From JAZBPO01 sp963691775 (GTDB lineage Bacteria; Pseudomonadota; Gammaproteobacteria; Pseudomonadales; Azotimanducaceae): a DNA stretch of 64,000 bases. Both the position numbers and the translations under genes were made by a program. Of the stretch, positions 32,117-41,324 are shown one piece after another (position 1 is the first letter of the stretch; each line of letters opens with the position of its first letter). The notes beneath the pieces are model-generated. The model was given only the letters and a program-made list of their open reading frames with translations, searched no databases and had not been told where the DNA came from. The stretch is from the NCBI GenBank assembly GCA_963691775.1, contig OY829369.1, forward strand, positions 3,968,001 through 4,032,000. Reading direction: 5' to 3'.

Positions 32117-33562
32117 TTATTCCATGCCCAGTTTCTTGAGCCGATAACGAAGCGCGCGGAAGGTGATCCCCAGACGTTTGGCGGCCGCGGTCTTGTTCCA
32201 GCGCGTTGCTTCCAACGCTTCGGTGATCTTCCTGCGCTCGAGAGATTCGAGGTAGTCCTCGAGTGAGCCTTCGTCATCCTCCTCTGGCAGTGCGCCGGTC
32301 GGAGTATGTGCAGGCGTTTCTGGCTCTGCTGCGGGAGGCTGCCTTGGCGCTTCTGTTTGCTGCGTTGGGTGCAGGCCTGTGGCGATGGGCGCACTTGCTT
32401 CGGTCTGAGCGGCCGCAGGGTTGAAGTGCAGATCTGTCGCTTCGATGCAGTCGTCTTCGCACAGGGTGTATGCGCGCTCCAGTATGTTTTCCAGTTCCCG
32501 GACATTGCCCGGGAATGAGTAACTTTCGAGGGCGAAGAGGGCTTCCGGGTGAATCTTTGGCGGCGCCACGTCCCACTCCTGGGCCATGCGTTGCAGGATG
32601 CGGTCGGCGAACAGGCCGATGTCTTCGCGGCGTTCGCGCAGGGGCGGCACCCTCAATTCGATGACGTTGATTCGGTAGTACAGGTCCTGGCGGAATTCAC
32701 CGAGCTCCACGAGACGGGCGAGATCCTTGTGCGTCGCGGAGAGAACACGCACGTCGATTGGCGTCTCCTGTTGCGACCCCACTGGTCGGACCGCTTTCTC
32801 CTGGATTGCGCGCAAAAGTTTCACCTGCATGGGCAGCGGAAGGTCGGCGACCTCGTCCAGGAAAAGCGTGCCTCCGTTCGCAGCCTGGAACAGGCCCTCC
32901 TTGTCGGACAGCGCGCCGGTGAAGCTGCCCTTGCGATGCCCAAAGAACTCGCTCTCCATGAGCTCGCCGGGGATCGCGCCACAGTTCACGGGCACGAAGG
33001 GGCCAGCGGAACGGGGCCCCTGCTCGTGAATGCTGCGCGCGACGACCTCCTTGCCCGCACCGCTTTCGCCGTAGATGTAGATCGGCGCCTGACTGCGGGC
33101 GAGCTTGGTCACTTGCTTGCGCAGGCGCTGCATGGCCGGCGAGCTGCCGATCAGCTGATTGCCGCTGCCGCTTTCGCGTGCGTCGCTGGCTAGGGGCTGC
33201 AGCTTGAGCGCCTGATCTACAAGATTGCGGAGCTGGGCGAGATCGACCGGCTTTGACACGAAGTCGAAAGCGCCGGCCTTAAGGGCCTCGATGGCGGCAT
33301 CCATGCTTCCGTGCGCCGTGATCACCGCAACCGGCAATTCGGAGTGTACCGTCGAGATATGTCGCACCAGATCAATGCCATTACCGTCCGGCAGGCGCAT
33401 ATCGGTCAGGCAGACGTCGAAGGCTCCTTCCTCGAGCAAGGCATGCGCTTCACTGATGTTGGCTGCGCTGTTCGTGTCCAGGCCCATGCGGCCCAGCGTG
33501 ATCTCGAGGAGCTCGCGGATGTCAGGTTCGTCATCGACGATCAACGCACGCTTGTCACTCAT
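32117..33562 (-). CDS. pilR: Sigma-54-dependent response regulator PilR
   Basis: This 481-residue NtrC-family activator has a receiver domain at residues 1-120 (acidic D10-D11, phospho-acceptor Asp54 in CLTDMRLPDG, Lys in FVSKPVD). An AAA+ domain follows: Walker A GESGAGKE, the sigma-54 contact loop GSFTGA in place of the more usual GAFTGA, and Walker B LFLDEVADLP. A C-terminal Fis-type helix-turn-helix ends the protein (WNKTAAAKRLGITFRALRYRL). It activates pilA transcription when phosphorylated by PilS. It overlaps pilS by 8 nt. No pilA gene is in the window. Confidence 0.94.
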   Translation of the reverse strand: MSDKRALIVDDEPDIRELLEITLGRMGLDTNSAANISEAHALLEEGAFDVCLTDMRLPDGNGIDLVRHISTVHSELPVAVITAHGSMDAAIEALKAGAFDFVSKPVDLAQLRNLVDQALKLQPLASDARESGSGNQLIGSSPAMQRLRKQVTKLARSQAPIYIYGESGAGKEVVARSIHEQGPRSAGPFVPVNCGAIPGELMESEFFGHRKGSFTGALSDKEGLFQAANGGTLFLDEVADLPLPMQVKLLRAIQEKAVRPVGSQQETPIDVRVLSATHKDLARLVELGEFRQDLYYRINVIELRVPPLRERREDIGLFADRILQRMAQEWDVAPPKIHPEALFALESYSFPGNVRELENILERAYTLCEDDCIEATDLHFNPAAAQTEASAPIATGLHPTQQTEAPRQPPAAEPETPAHTPTGALPEEDDEGSLEDYLESLERRKITEALEATRWNKTAAAKRLGITFRALRYRLKKLGME

Positions 33563-35186
33563 GAACGATCACCGATTGGCGTTGTGGGTGGGGGAAGTTT
33601 AATCGGAAGCAGCTGCCGTGGGGTTCGCGCCGGAGGTAGCTGAGCTGAATCTGGTTCGCCTCGCAGAGCTCCCGAGAGATGTACAGCCCGAGGCCTGTGC
33701 CTGATTCCTCTGTTGTGAAAAAGGGTTCGAACAGGTGCTGGCGCTGAGCTTCGGTAACCCCTGGGCCTTCATCGATGATGTTCAGAAAGGGCCGCTCGGA
33801 AGCGGTATCGACGCCGGCTTCGAGACGTATCCAGGGGCGGCCGGTTTGCTTTTCGCTATAGCGCAGACCATTGGCAACGAGATTCGTGAGTACCTGAGTC
33901 AGCTGCGAGGGATCGATGTTCACTTCGCCCTCGTCGACCTCGATCTCTATGGATGCGGGGCTCTGGCGCGTTTCGCTGAACTGCGCCGAGAATGTCTCGA
34001 GCCAATCTCGAAGCATCACGCGGCGAGGTTCCGGGGCACGGCGGCGTGAAAGTTCCAGCACGTTCTCGATGACACCGTTCATTCGCTTCGAGTGGGTCTG
34101 GATGATGTCGGTCAGGCGGTGATCATGTTTGTCGAGGTTGGGTGACTCTGCGAGCAGTTGCGCGGCGTGCGAGATTGCACCGAGGGGGTTGCGAATTTCG
34201 TGCGCGATGCTCGCCGACAAGCGTCCAAGCGCGGCGAGCTTGAGCTGCTGCGCGCGCTGCTGCATTTCACTGTTGTCTTCGATAAAGATGAGGGTTTCGT
34301 CATTGGCCTGTTGTGCAAGTTGACTGAAACTTGCCCGTACTTCCGGTGCGTCGGCCGAGGGCCAGAAGGGCTCCGGGCGATAGTTTCGATCTTTTCGCCA
34401 GCGCTCCCAGGCAGAGAACAGTACGTCGGGCAAAGCCGGGTCTTTCTCGTCCCGTTCCAAGCCAAGCAGGTCCTGCGCTGCCTCATTGCGCAAGCTGACG
34501 CGACCGTGCTCGTCCAGCACCACGATACCCGTGCGCATGCGCTGAACAATCAGGCGATTCAGGCGCTCCAGGGCGGCGACCTCAGCTGCTCGCTGGAGCG
34601 CTGTGATTTCGGACGCCTGCAGGCGCTGCGAGACCTCCTGAACGAAGAGGGATGTGCCGAAGTAGAGCACGCCGAGCAGTCCGGCCTGAAAGAAGTCCGG
34701 TGGCGGCGCACCGGGGATCAGCGATAAGTAGAACTCCTCATAGAGCACCACAAGGGTGGTCACCGCAGGGATGAGGGTCGCGGTGCGCCCCATCACCAGG
34801 ATGCTGCCCGCGGCAATCGAGACAATCATCAGCGCGCCAAGGCCGCTCGAGACGCCCTCGGAAAAGTGCATCAGCAGCGCCAGTGCAAGACTGTCCGCCA
34901 CGACCACGAAGAATCCGAGAAGCTGCCTGTCGAGCATGCGTACCGGCAACAGGAGCGAGGCGCCCGCAAACAGCGCATTGCCGACAATGTAAGCGGCGGT
35001 CGTAAAGACGAAGTACTCGGGCGCCAGCGTGCCCAGCTGACGCTCACCGATCTCGCGTATGAAGAAGACGAGGAGCGAAACGCCGAGGACGATGCGATAG
35101 TAGTTGTAGATGCGCAGCAGGCTGACGTTCTGCCGCCGCCGCTGGTCGGCGATCTGGGCGAGGATCTCCTGACGCGAGCGCGTCAT
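33555..35186 (-). CDS. pilS: Sensor histidine kinase PilS
   Basis: This 543-residue inner-membrane kinase has six predicted N-terminal TM helices (about residues 25-190). A PAS-like segment follows (NRLIVQRMRTGIVVLDEHGR). The H box is SASIAHEIRNPLGAI, the N box is LVANGLRYSEK, and the G boxes are DEGPGV and GTGLGLYIS. It phosphorylates PilR and, in Pseudomonas, senses pilin in the membrane. ATG 35186 gives MTRSRQEILAQ; the 17-residue extension to 35237 would run into bamD. It is upstream of and overlapping pilR, an operon. Confidence 0.94.
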   Translation of the reverse strand: MTRSRQEILAQIADQRRRQNVSLLRIYNYYRIVLGVSLLVFFIREIGERQLGTLAPEYFVFTTAAYIVGNALFAGASLLLPVRMLDRQLLGFFVVVADSLALALLMHFSEGVSSGLGALMIVSIAAGSILVMGRTATLIPAVTTLVVLYEEFYLSLIPGAPPPDFFQAGLLGVLYFGTSLFVQEVSQRLQASEITALQRAAEVAALERLNRLIVQRMRTGIVVLDEHGRVSLRNEAAQDLLGLERDEKDPALPDVLFSAWERWRKDRNYRPEPFWPSADAPEVRASFSQLAQQANDETLIFIEDNSEMQQRAQQLKLAALGRLSASIAHEIRNPLGAISHAAQLLAESPNLDKHDHRLTDIIQTHSKRMNGVIENVLELSRRRAPEPRRVMLRDWLETFSAQFSETRQSPASIEIEVDEGEVNIDPSQLTQVLTNLVANGLRYSEKQTGRPWIRLEAGVDTASERPFLNIIDEGPGVTEAQRQHLFEPFFTTEESGTGLGLYISRELCEANQIQLSYLRREPHGSCFRLNFPHPQRQSVIVHE

Positions 35187-35193
35187 GGCACCC

Positions 35194-36198
35194 TCAGAAG
35201 AAAGGCACCCAGCGCCGCCAGCCGCCCTTGCGATCATCCGCGTCGTCCGTCTTTTCGACGGCCGCCTCGGGCGGGCGGGGCTGGAGCACTGTGCCTTCGG
35301 GCACCTTGACCTGAAGCGTTTCCGGGATGTCCGGCTTGTCGAGCGTGCCGAGCGTCACAAGGTTGATCCAGGAGCGGTCGCGATTGCGCACCTGCTGGGA
35401 GATGGCGAGGTTGTAGTTCTCGTCCAGGCCCGGGTAGTTCGGGTAGTTCTGGATCAGAACGCGGAGCGCGTCGTTGGCGGGTTCCGGCAGATTGAGCTTC
35501 AGGTAGCCCTCGATCATGAGGGCGAGACCGTCGGGTACATGCGGTGTGCTTGGAAAGCTCTCGACAACATTGCGGCCGCGGTTGACCGCGGCGACGTACG
35601 CTTCCCGAGATAGATAATAACGGCCTACGTTGATCTCGGAGCCAGCGAGCAGATTTCGCAGGTAGATCATGCGCTGCCGCGCGTCGGGTGCGTACTCGCT
35701 TGCAGGATATCGAGCTAGAAGCTGGCTGAAATCCGCGAAGGAATCACGCGCAGCCCCGATGTCTCGTGCCGAACGGTCGGTCGAGACGAACCGGTCGAAA
35801 AAACTCTCGTCCTTTTCATAAGCCGCGAGGCCCTTCAGGTAGTAGGCGTAGTCGACGTTCGGGTGCTGCGGATGCAGGCGAATGAAACGATCGGCCGCGC
35901 TGCGCGCTGCATCGGGCTGGAACCCCATGTAGTACGCGTAGATGAGTTCTAGCTGTGCCTGCTCGGCGTAGCGACCGAAGGGATAGCGGGCTTCGAGTGC
36001 CTGAAGCTTGGCGATCGCATCGTTGTAATTCGATGCACGCAGACTCCGCTGCGCGGACTGGTAGAGCTCCTGCTCGGAGCTTTCCGGGACCTCTGGCGCT
36101 TCCTCGTCATCGCCGAAGAACGGTAGTGACGCGCAACCGGGAAGCCCGCCGAGTACTACGGCGAGCAACGAAATGATCAGCAGACGTTCGATGGACAA
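35194..36198 (-). CDS. bamD: Outer membrane protein assembly factor BamD (lipoprotein)
   Basis: This TPR lipoprotein of the Bam complex inserts beta-barrels into the outer membrane. A lipoprotein signal LLIISLLAVVLGGLPGC ends at the lipobox Cys. TPR repeats follow (YQSAQRSLRASNYNDAIAKL, EARYPFGRYAEQAQLELIYA, YYLSREAYVAAVNRGRNVVE, YPNYPGLDENYNLA). The C-terminal extension of about 60 residues after the last TPR is a little longer than in E. coli. The start is uncertain: TTG 36198 places the Cys at residue 22. GTG 36216 and ATG 36276 give longer leaders with acidic residues ahead of the signal. The gene lies divergent from rluD. Confidence 0.9.
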   Translation of the reverse strand: MSIERLLIISLLAVVLGGLPGCASLPFFGDDEEAPEVPESSEQELYQSAQRSLRASNYNDAIAKLQALEARYPFGRYAEQAQLELIYAYYMGFQPDAARSAADRFIRLHPQHPNVDYAYYLKGLAAYEKDESFFDRFVSTDRSARDIGAARDSFADFSQLLARYPASEYAPDARQRMIYLRNLLAGSEINVGRYYLSREAYVAAVNRGRNVVESFPSTPHVPDGLALMIEGYLKLNLPEPANDALRVLIQNYPNYPGLDENYNLAISQQVRNRDRSWINLVTLGTLDKPDIPETLQVKVPEGTVLQPRPPEAAVEKTDDADDRKGGWRRWVPFF

Positions 36199-36358
36199 GA
36201 GTTCGTCTCGATACACGGACTGGGTGGTGATAAGTCGCTGCGCGCCCCCTTGCGCAGCGATGGCACATTTAACCATATCGCTCCCGGACGACCCAGCGCC
36301 GCTGCCGGTGAATCAGTGCGCGTAAGATGTGCGGTCCGTCCCACTGGCGATCGCAGGA

Positions 36359-37381
36359 ATGAGCAAAAGGAAAGCGGAAAGACCCGAGCGGACGCAGGCG
36401 GACGAAGCCGGCGACGAGGCGGGGCAGGAGCGGGTGCGCATAGAGCTCGAGCTTGGGTCCGAGGCCGGTGGTCAGCGTCTCGATCAGGCGCTTGCGGCTG
36501 CGCTCCCGATGCACTCGCGCGCGCGCCTCCAGCGATGGTTGAAGCGCGGTGAACTGACCGTGGACGGGGCTGAAGCCAGGGCTCGACAACGTGTCTTCGG
36601 GGGGGAGCGCATTCGAATCGACGCTGCTCTGTTGGCGGTCGAAGACTGGCGCCCGCAGGAAGTGGCCTTCGAAACTATCTACGTTGATGAGGCGCTGATC
36701 ATCGTTGGCAAGCCGGTTGGCCTCGTTGTGCATCCTGGCGCGGGCAATCCGGACGGTACGCTCGTCAATGGACTCCTGCACCGTTTTCCTGAACTTGCTG
36801 CGCTGCCTCGCGCTGGCATTGTACACCGTCTCGACAAGGACACTTCCGGCCTGCTCTGCGTGGCGCGTACCCTCGAAGCCCACACGTCGCTGGTGCAGCA
36901 GCTGTCGACGCGAACCATGGGGCGCGAATACCTCGCGGTCGTAGAGGAAGTGCCTGTATCCGGGGCGACCATTGACGCCCCCATCGATCGCGACCCCCAT
37001 AACCGTTTACGTATGGCCGTCGTTCGCGAGGGGCGAGAAGCGATCACACGTTTTCGTCTCGTTTCGCGTTTCCGACGACATGCCTTGATCGCGTGCGCGC
37101 TCGAGACGGGGCGAACGCATCAGATACGGGTGCATCTCTCCAGCGAGGGGTATCCGCTTGTTGGGGATCGTTTATACGGAGCGCGCGGTCGCTTGCCCCC
37201 GTCGCCGTCGCCGGCGCTCGTTGACGTGATTCAGGGCTTCCGGCGGCAGGCCCTGCATGCCGAGCGCTTGCGCCTCGATCATCCTGCTTCCGGCGAGCGG
37301 ATGACGTTCGAGAGCGCACTGCCCGATGATCTCAATGGGCTATTAGAAGCGCTTGCCCTAGATCAGGAAGCTGCGAGTTGA
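36359..37381 (+). CDS. rluD: 23S rRNA pseudouridine synthase RluD
   Basis: This 340-residue enzyme makes the pseudouridines of helix 69 of 23S rRNA. An S4 RNA-binding domain at about residues 40-100 (QRLDQALAAALPMHSRARLQ, WLKRGELTVDG) precedes the RluA-type catalytic domain. The catalytic segment is GIVHRLDKDTSGLLCVA, with the Asp nucleophile, and TGRTHQIRVHL follows. ATG 36359 with CAGGA upstream starts the protein; the N-terminal 35 residues are charged and low in complexity. The stop overlaps the following TTG start of pgeF (TTGA). bamD-rluD-pgeF clustering is common in gammaproteobacteria. Confidence 0.95.
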   Translation: MSKRKAERPERTQADEAGDEAGQERVRIELELGSEAGGQRLDQALAAALPMHSRARLQRWLKRGELTVDGAEARARQRVFGGERIRIDAALLAVEDWRPQEVAFETIYVDEALIIVGKPVGLVVHPGAGNPDGTLVNGLLHRFPELAALPRAGIVHRLDKDTSGLLCVARTLEAHTSLVQQLSTRTMGREYLAVVEEVPVSGATIDAPIDRDPHNRLRMAVVREGREAITRFRLVSRFRRHALIACALETGRTHQIRVHLSSEGYPLVGDRLYGARGRLPPSPSPALVDVIQGFRRQALHAERLRLDHPASGERMTFESALPDDLNGLLEALALDQEAAS

Positions 37382-38124
37382 GGCGAGATGCGATCTGGCT
37401 GGATCCGACGCAGACAGGCGTGTGGCCCGCGGCGGTCAACATACGAGCGACGACGCGCATCGGGCCAGAGGGTGACTTCGAGCTTGGCGGGCCGATCGAT
37501 GCGGACCGCGTTGAGGCGCATCGCGCAGCATTGCCCGGGCTGCTTGGCGTTCGCCGGGTTGAGTTCCTCAGGCAAGTGCATGGCACCGTTGTCTACGAGG
37601 CTGGAGAGCACCCCCCAGCTGCGCTGCCTGAAGCAGATGCGTCCGTAACGGGTGCGCGCGGCGTGGCGCTTGCGATTCTCACGGCGGATTGCCTCCCGGT
37701 CCTGCTCTGCGACCGCGCCGGCACGCGGATTGCGGCTGCCCATGCTGGGTGGCGAGGTCTTGCAGCGGGCGTTCTGGAAGCGACGGTGATGGCGCTGGAT
37801 CTCCCGCGCAGTGAGGTCGTCGCATGGTTGGGGCCATCGATTGGCGAGGCCGCGTTCGAGATCGGCCCTGAAGTTCGAAGCGAGCTCTTGGAACGCACGC
37901 CCGCATCGCTGCGCGCCGCTAGCACAGCATGCATCAGGGCCGGTCGCGGGGATCGCTGGCATGCCGATCTGGCAGCGCTCGCGAGGTTGCGCCTGCGCGG
38001 CATGGGTGTAGGCGATGTTCGCGGAAGTGCCGAAGACGTGTATGCGGATCCGCCGCGCTATTTTTCCCATCGACGCGACGGCGGGCGCACGGGGCGACAG
38101 GCCTCCGTGATCTGGCTCAGCTAG
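37378..38124 (+). CDS. pgeF: Peptidoglycan editing factor PgeF (YfiH, multicopper-oxidase-like fold)
   Basis: This 248-residue protein of the YfiH/laccase-domain family has the metal-site residues FLRQVHG, LTADCLPVLL and AAHAGWRGLAAG, with LGPSIG and a late DVRGSAEDVYAD then YFSHRRDGGRTGR. E. coli YfiH removes misincorporated serine precursors from peptidoglycan synthesis; older names are polyphenol oxidase or laccase domain protein. Start TTG 37378 overlaps the rluD stop by 4 nt. The last 8 nt overlap the end of the convergent DUF4124 gene. Confidence 0.92.
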   Translation: MRRDAIWLDPTQTGVWPAAVNIRATTRIGPEGDFELGGPIDADRVEAHRAALPGLLGVRRVEFLRQVHGTVVYEAGEHPPAALPEADASVTGARGVALAILTADCLPVLLCDRAGTRIAAAHAGWRGLAAGVLEATVMALDLPRSEVVAWLGPSIGEAAFEIGPEVRSELLERTPASLRAASTACIRAGRGDRWHADLAALARLRLRGMGVGDVRGSAEDVYADPPRYFSHRRDGGRTGRQASVIWLS

Positions 38125-38653
38125 CGCCCTCACAATTGAGGACGATCGCCTCCTGAGCCTCGGCGATCCGCGCCGCGCGCTCTTCGTCCGAAAGGATCCG
38201 CACGCCCCCCTCGCCGTCGCCCACGCGGATGCGGGCGTAGGTGGTGAACTGCCGGAACTGCTCGCGCGCTTGTTCGCAGTTCTGCGCCCGGGAAGCGTTG
38301 ATCTCTGCGAGGCGGGTCTGTGCCTCTTTCTGCAGTTCGGATTGGCGCCGTAGTTGCTCCGGGGTGAGCGCCTGTGGGGCGGCATCCGTAACCGAGTCGC
38401 CTCCTTCGGACACGGCGGCACGATCCGGGGCGGGGGTACGTCGTTGAAGGGGGTTATAGATGGAGGGCGCGGGCGCGGGACCGCGCCCCGAGCTGTCTAC
38501 GGTTTCATAGGGTATGCCACGGGGTGCGATGTGGCCGTAGTGCACCGTGCCGTCGACGTCGATCCAGCGATAGACCTCTTGCGCCCATGCGCCCGAGGCG
38601 CTGGCGGCGGCGAGCGCGATCCCGGCTGCCACATGGCTCGCACGAATCCGCAT
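38117..38653 (-). CDS. DUF4124 domain-containing exported protein
   Basis: This 178-residue protein has a cleavable signal peptide (VAAGIALAAASASGAWA) followed immediately by the DUF4124 motif EVYRWIDVDGTVHYGH. A Pro/Ala-rich linker comes next, then a coiled-coil helix (TPEQLRRQSELQKEAQTRLA, EINASRAQNCEQAREQFRQF) and an acidic C terminus. DUF4124 proteins are common gammaproteobacterial periplasmic or envelope proteins with no settled function. It is divergent from ilvI. Confidence 0.85.
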   Translation of the reverse strand: MRIRASHVAAGIALAAASASGAWAQEVYRWIDVDGTVHYGHIAPRGIPYETVDSSGRGPAPAPSIYNPLQRRTPAPDRAAVSEGGDSVTDAAPQALTPEQLRRQSELQKEAQTRLAEINASRAQNCEQAREQFRQFTTYARIRVGDGEGGVRILSDEERAARIAEAQEAIVLNCEGAS

Positions 38654-38972
38654 GGGGAGGCTCCGGCAGACGTTTCATCGAGGGTGCACGTTAGCATGAT
38701 CAGCTACTTGCGAAGCGGTACTCAACCAGTGTCAAGGTTGCCGCGCCTCGCCCGCCGTCGACCGACGGGCAGTGAGGCGCAGTTGACTCGCCTACCCCGT
38801 GCGAGAAGAATGTCGCCCCCCTTGGACCCGGCGCCAGCGTATGTCTGCGTTCCGGCGGCGTCCGCAGCGCTTGCTCCCGGGCGTCTAGCCCGTCGGTAAA
38901 AGGTGTCTCAGGGGCGTCGTCGGCCGCGGTTCAGACCCGGTCGCTCCTGTTTAATGATGCGAGAACCTGCCC
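38654..38972. other. 319-nt divergent intergenic region upstream of ilvI
   Basis: No gene is supported. It must carry promoters for the DUF4124 gene and for ilvI. A sigma-70-like pair lies at 38783-38811. I saw no leader peptide rich in Ile/Leu/Val codons and no terminator/antiterminator pair, so attenuation of ilv is not supported. Weak ORFs across it have poor codon use. Confidence 0.6.
38783..38811 (+). promoter_or_regulatory. Possible sigma-70 promoter for ilvIHC
   Basis: TTGACT (38783-38788) and AAGAAT (38806-38811) with a 17-nt spacer. The -35 box is good, the -10 matches four of six. The leader would be about 155 nt. Confidence 0.4.
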
Positions 38973-40775
38973 ATGTCAGCGGTGCGCCCAGAAGCGGCCA
39001 CTAAAGTCGCCGATACGGAAGCGGAAATGCTTTCCGGTGGCGAGATGATCATTCGCGCGCTTCAGGATGAGGGCGTTGACTACATCTTCGGATATCCGGG
39101 CGGCGCGGCGCTTCATATATATGACGCGATCTTCAAGCAGCAGGCGGTTCAGCACATTCTTGTTCGCCATGAGCAGGCCGCTGTGCACATGGCGGATGGC
39201 TATGCGAGAGCAACCGGAAGGGTCGGCGTGTCTCTCGTTACGTCCGGCCCCGGCGCGACGAATGCGATCACCGGGATCGCCACCGCGTTCATGGATTCCA
39301 TCCCGCTCATCGTCATCTCGGGCCAGGTCGGCTCTGATTTGATCGGCACCGATTCCTTCCAAGAGACGGACATGGTGGGCATCTCTCGTCCGATCGTGAA
39401 GCACAGCTTCATGATCCGCTCGACCGATGAGATTCCGGAGGTCATGAAGAAGGCGTTTTATATCGCCAGTACGGGCCGTCCCGGTCCGGTCGTGGTCGAC
39501 GTTCCGAAAGATATGACGGATCCGACAGTGCGGCGGCCCTACCGCTACCCCGATACCATGCGGATGCGGTCTTACAATCCGGTGTCGCGTGGCCACTCCG
39601 GCCAGATACGCAAGGCTGTCGACCTGATGCTGCAGGCGCGGCGCCCCGTGCTGTATGCCGGTGGTGGTGTCATTCAGGGCGGCGCTGAAGAAGCACTCAC
39701 CGCGCTGACGCGTACGCTTGGCTTCCCCATCACGAATACGCTCATGGGCCTTGGCTGCTATCCGGCGACCGACCCGCAGTTCCTGGGCATGCTCGGTATG
39801 CATGGGACCTACCAAGCCAATATGGCGATGCACCACGCCGACCTGATCGTCGCGATCGGAGCGCGCTTCGACGATCGCGTCACGAACGACCCCAGCAAGT
39901 TCGCGCCGGGTGCGAAGGTTATTCACATCGACGTCGACCCCGCTTCGATAGCCAAGATCATTCCGGTCGAAGTGCCGATCGTTGGCGCAGCCCAGCCGGT
40001 GCTGCGTGACATGCTTGCGCTGGTGCGGGAGCGCCTCGAAGCGGACTCGAATGCCATCGATCGTGACGCGCTCGGAACCTGGTTGAGCCGGATTGACGCA
40101 TGGCGCGATGCGCACGGCCTCGATCACGACCAGCGCCATCGCATTGAGGCAGGCCATCCCATCCTGCCGCAGGTCGTGGTTCAGTCTCTCTACAAGGCGA
40201 CACAGGGGGAGGCGTACGTCACCTCGGACGTCGGTCAGCATCAGATGTTCGCCGCGCAGTACTACCATTTCGACTTCACTCGGCGCTGGATTAATTCTGG
40301 CGGCCTCGGAACCATGGGCTTCGGACTGCCCGCGGCCATGGGCGTGAAGTTTGCGTATCCGGATGCAGTCGTGGCCTGCGTGACCGGCGAGGGCAGCATT
40401 CAGATGAATATTCAGGAGCTGTCGACCTGTACTCAGTACGGTCTTCCGGTGAAGGTCATCAATCTGAACAACGCTGCTCTCGGCATGGTTCGCCAGTGGC
40501 AGGACATGCAGTACGGGGGGCGCCACTCTCAGTCGACGTACCAGGATTCACTGCCTGACTTCGTAAAGCTCGTCGAGGCGTACGGCCACGTCGGCATCCG
40601 GGTCACCGCGCTTGACGAGCTCGATGCGGCCATGGCGGCTGTGTTCTCCGAGGCGCATCGCGATCGGCTCGTGTTTCTCGATGTTTGCGTAGACCCGAAC
40701 GAACACGTCTATCCCATGGCGATCAAGGGCGGCGCCATGAACGACATGTTCCTGTCGAAGACGGAGCGCAGCTGA
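38973..40775 (+). CDS. ilvI: Acetolactate synthase, large (catalytic) subunit
   Basis: This 600-residue ThDP- and FAD-dependent enzyme condenses pyruvate to acetolactate (or acetohydroxybutyrate) for valine, leucine and isoleucine. The order is an N-terminal PYR domain (GYPGGAALHIYDA with catalytic Glu in VRHEQAAVHMADGYAR), a central FAD domain (RRPVLYAGGGVIQGGA, IGARFDDRVTND) and a C-terminal PP domain with the ThDP motif GEGSIQMNIQELSTC then NN. ATG 38973 has a weak ribosome site (GCGAGA). It is followed after 1 nt by ilvH. Confidence 0.96.
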   Translation: MSAVRPEAATKVADTEAEMLSGGEMIIRALQDEGVDYIFGYPGGAALHIYDAIFKQQAVQHILVRHEQAAVHMADGYARATGRVGVSLVTSGPGATNAITGIATAFMDSIPLIVISGQVGSDLIGTDSFQETDMVGISRPIVKHSFMIRSTDEIPEVMKKAFYIASTGRPGPVVVDVPKDMTDPTVRRPYRYPDTMRMRSYNPVSRGHSGQIRKAVDLMLQARRPVLYAGGGVIQGGAEEALTALTRTLGFPITNTLMGLGCYPATDPQFLGMLGMHGTYQANMAMHHADLIVAIGARFDDRVTNDPSKFAPGAKVIHIDVDPASIAKIIPVEVPIVGAAQPVLRDMLALVRERLEADSNAIDRDALGTWLSRIDAWRDAHGLDHDQRHRIEAGHPILPQVVVQSLYKATQGEAYVTSDVGQHQMFAAQYYHFDFTRRWINSGGLGTMGFGLPAAMGVKFAYPDAVVACVTGEGSIQMNIQELSTCTQYGLPVKVINLNNAALGMVRQWQDMQYGGRHSQSTYQDSLPDFVKLVEAYGHVGIRVTALDELDAAMAAVFSEAHRDRLVFLDVCVDPNEHVYPMAIKGGAMNDMFLSKTERS

Positions 40776-40776
40776 G

Positions 40777-41268
40777 ATGAGACGGATCATCTCTGTGCTC
40801 CTTGAGAACGAGGCCGGCGCGCTTTCCCGCGTAGTCGGGCTCTTTTCCCAGCGCAACTACAATATTGAAACGCTCACGGTGGCACCGACCGAGGACGCGA
40901 CCCTCTCGCGGCTGACGGTGACCACCCTCGGAAACGACGCCAAGATCGAGCAGATCACCAAGCAGCTCAACAAGCTCATCGAGGTGATCAAGGTCGTCGA
41001 TCTGACAGAGGGCGACTACATAGAGCGCGAGCTCATGCTCGTGAAGATCAAGGCTGTAGGTGCGCAGCGTGCGGAAGTAAAGCGCACCGCGGACATCTTC
41101 CGGGGCCAGATTGTCGACGTGACCGATGCGGCCTACACCGTTCAGGTGACCGGCGCGAGCAGCAAGCTCGACGCCTTCATCCGCGCTGTTGGCGAGCTCG
41201 CGATCCTAGAGGTCGTACGCTCCGGCGTGTCCGGCCTTTCGCGCGGCGAGAAATTCATCAGTCCATGA
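40777..41268 (+). CDS. ilvH: Acetolactate synthase, small (regulatory) subunit
   Basis: This 163-residue protein has an N-terminal ACT domain (RRIISVLLENEAGALSRVVG, then LFSQRNYNIETLTVAPTED), which binds valine for feedback inhibition. A C-terminal ACT-like half follows (RELMLVKIKAVGAQRAEVKR). It is required for full activity of IlvI. It starts one base after the ilvI stop; ilvC is 56 nt downstream, so the three form the ilvIHC operon. Confidence 0.96.
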   Translation: MRRIISVLLENEAGALSRVVGLFSQRNYNIETLTVAPTEDATLSRLTVTTLGNDAKIEQITKQLNKLIEVIKVVDLTEGDYIERELMLVKIKAVGAQRAEVKRTADIFRGQIVDVTDAAYTVQVTGASSKLDAFIRAVGELAILEVVRSGVSGLSRGEKFISP

Positions 41269-41324
41269 CATCACCCGCGCGGGATTCTTGATCGCGCGCA
41301 GAACCCAGAAAGGGGCGAATCAAC

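Noticed and set aside
38654..38972. An ilv attenuator
   Set aside because: No leader peptide rich in branched-chain codons and no terminator/antiterminator pair was found.
38976..40526. A 516-codon open frame on the minus strand over ilvI
   Set aside because: Antisense shadow; the plus strand is a complete acetolactate synthase.
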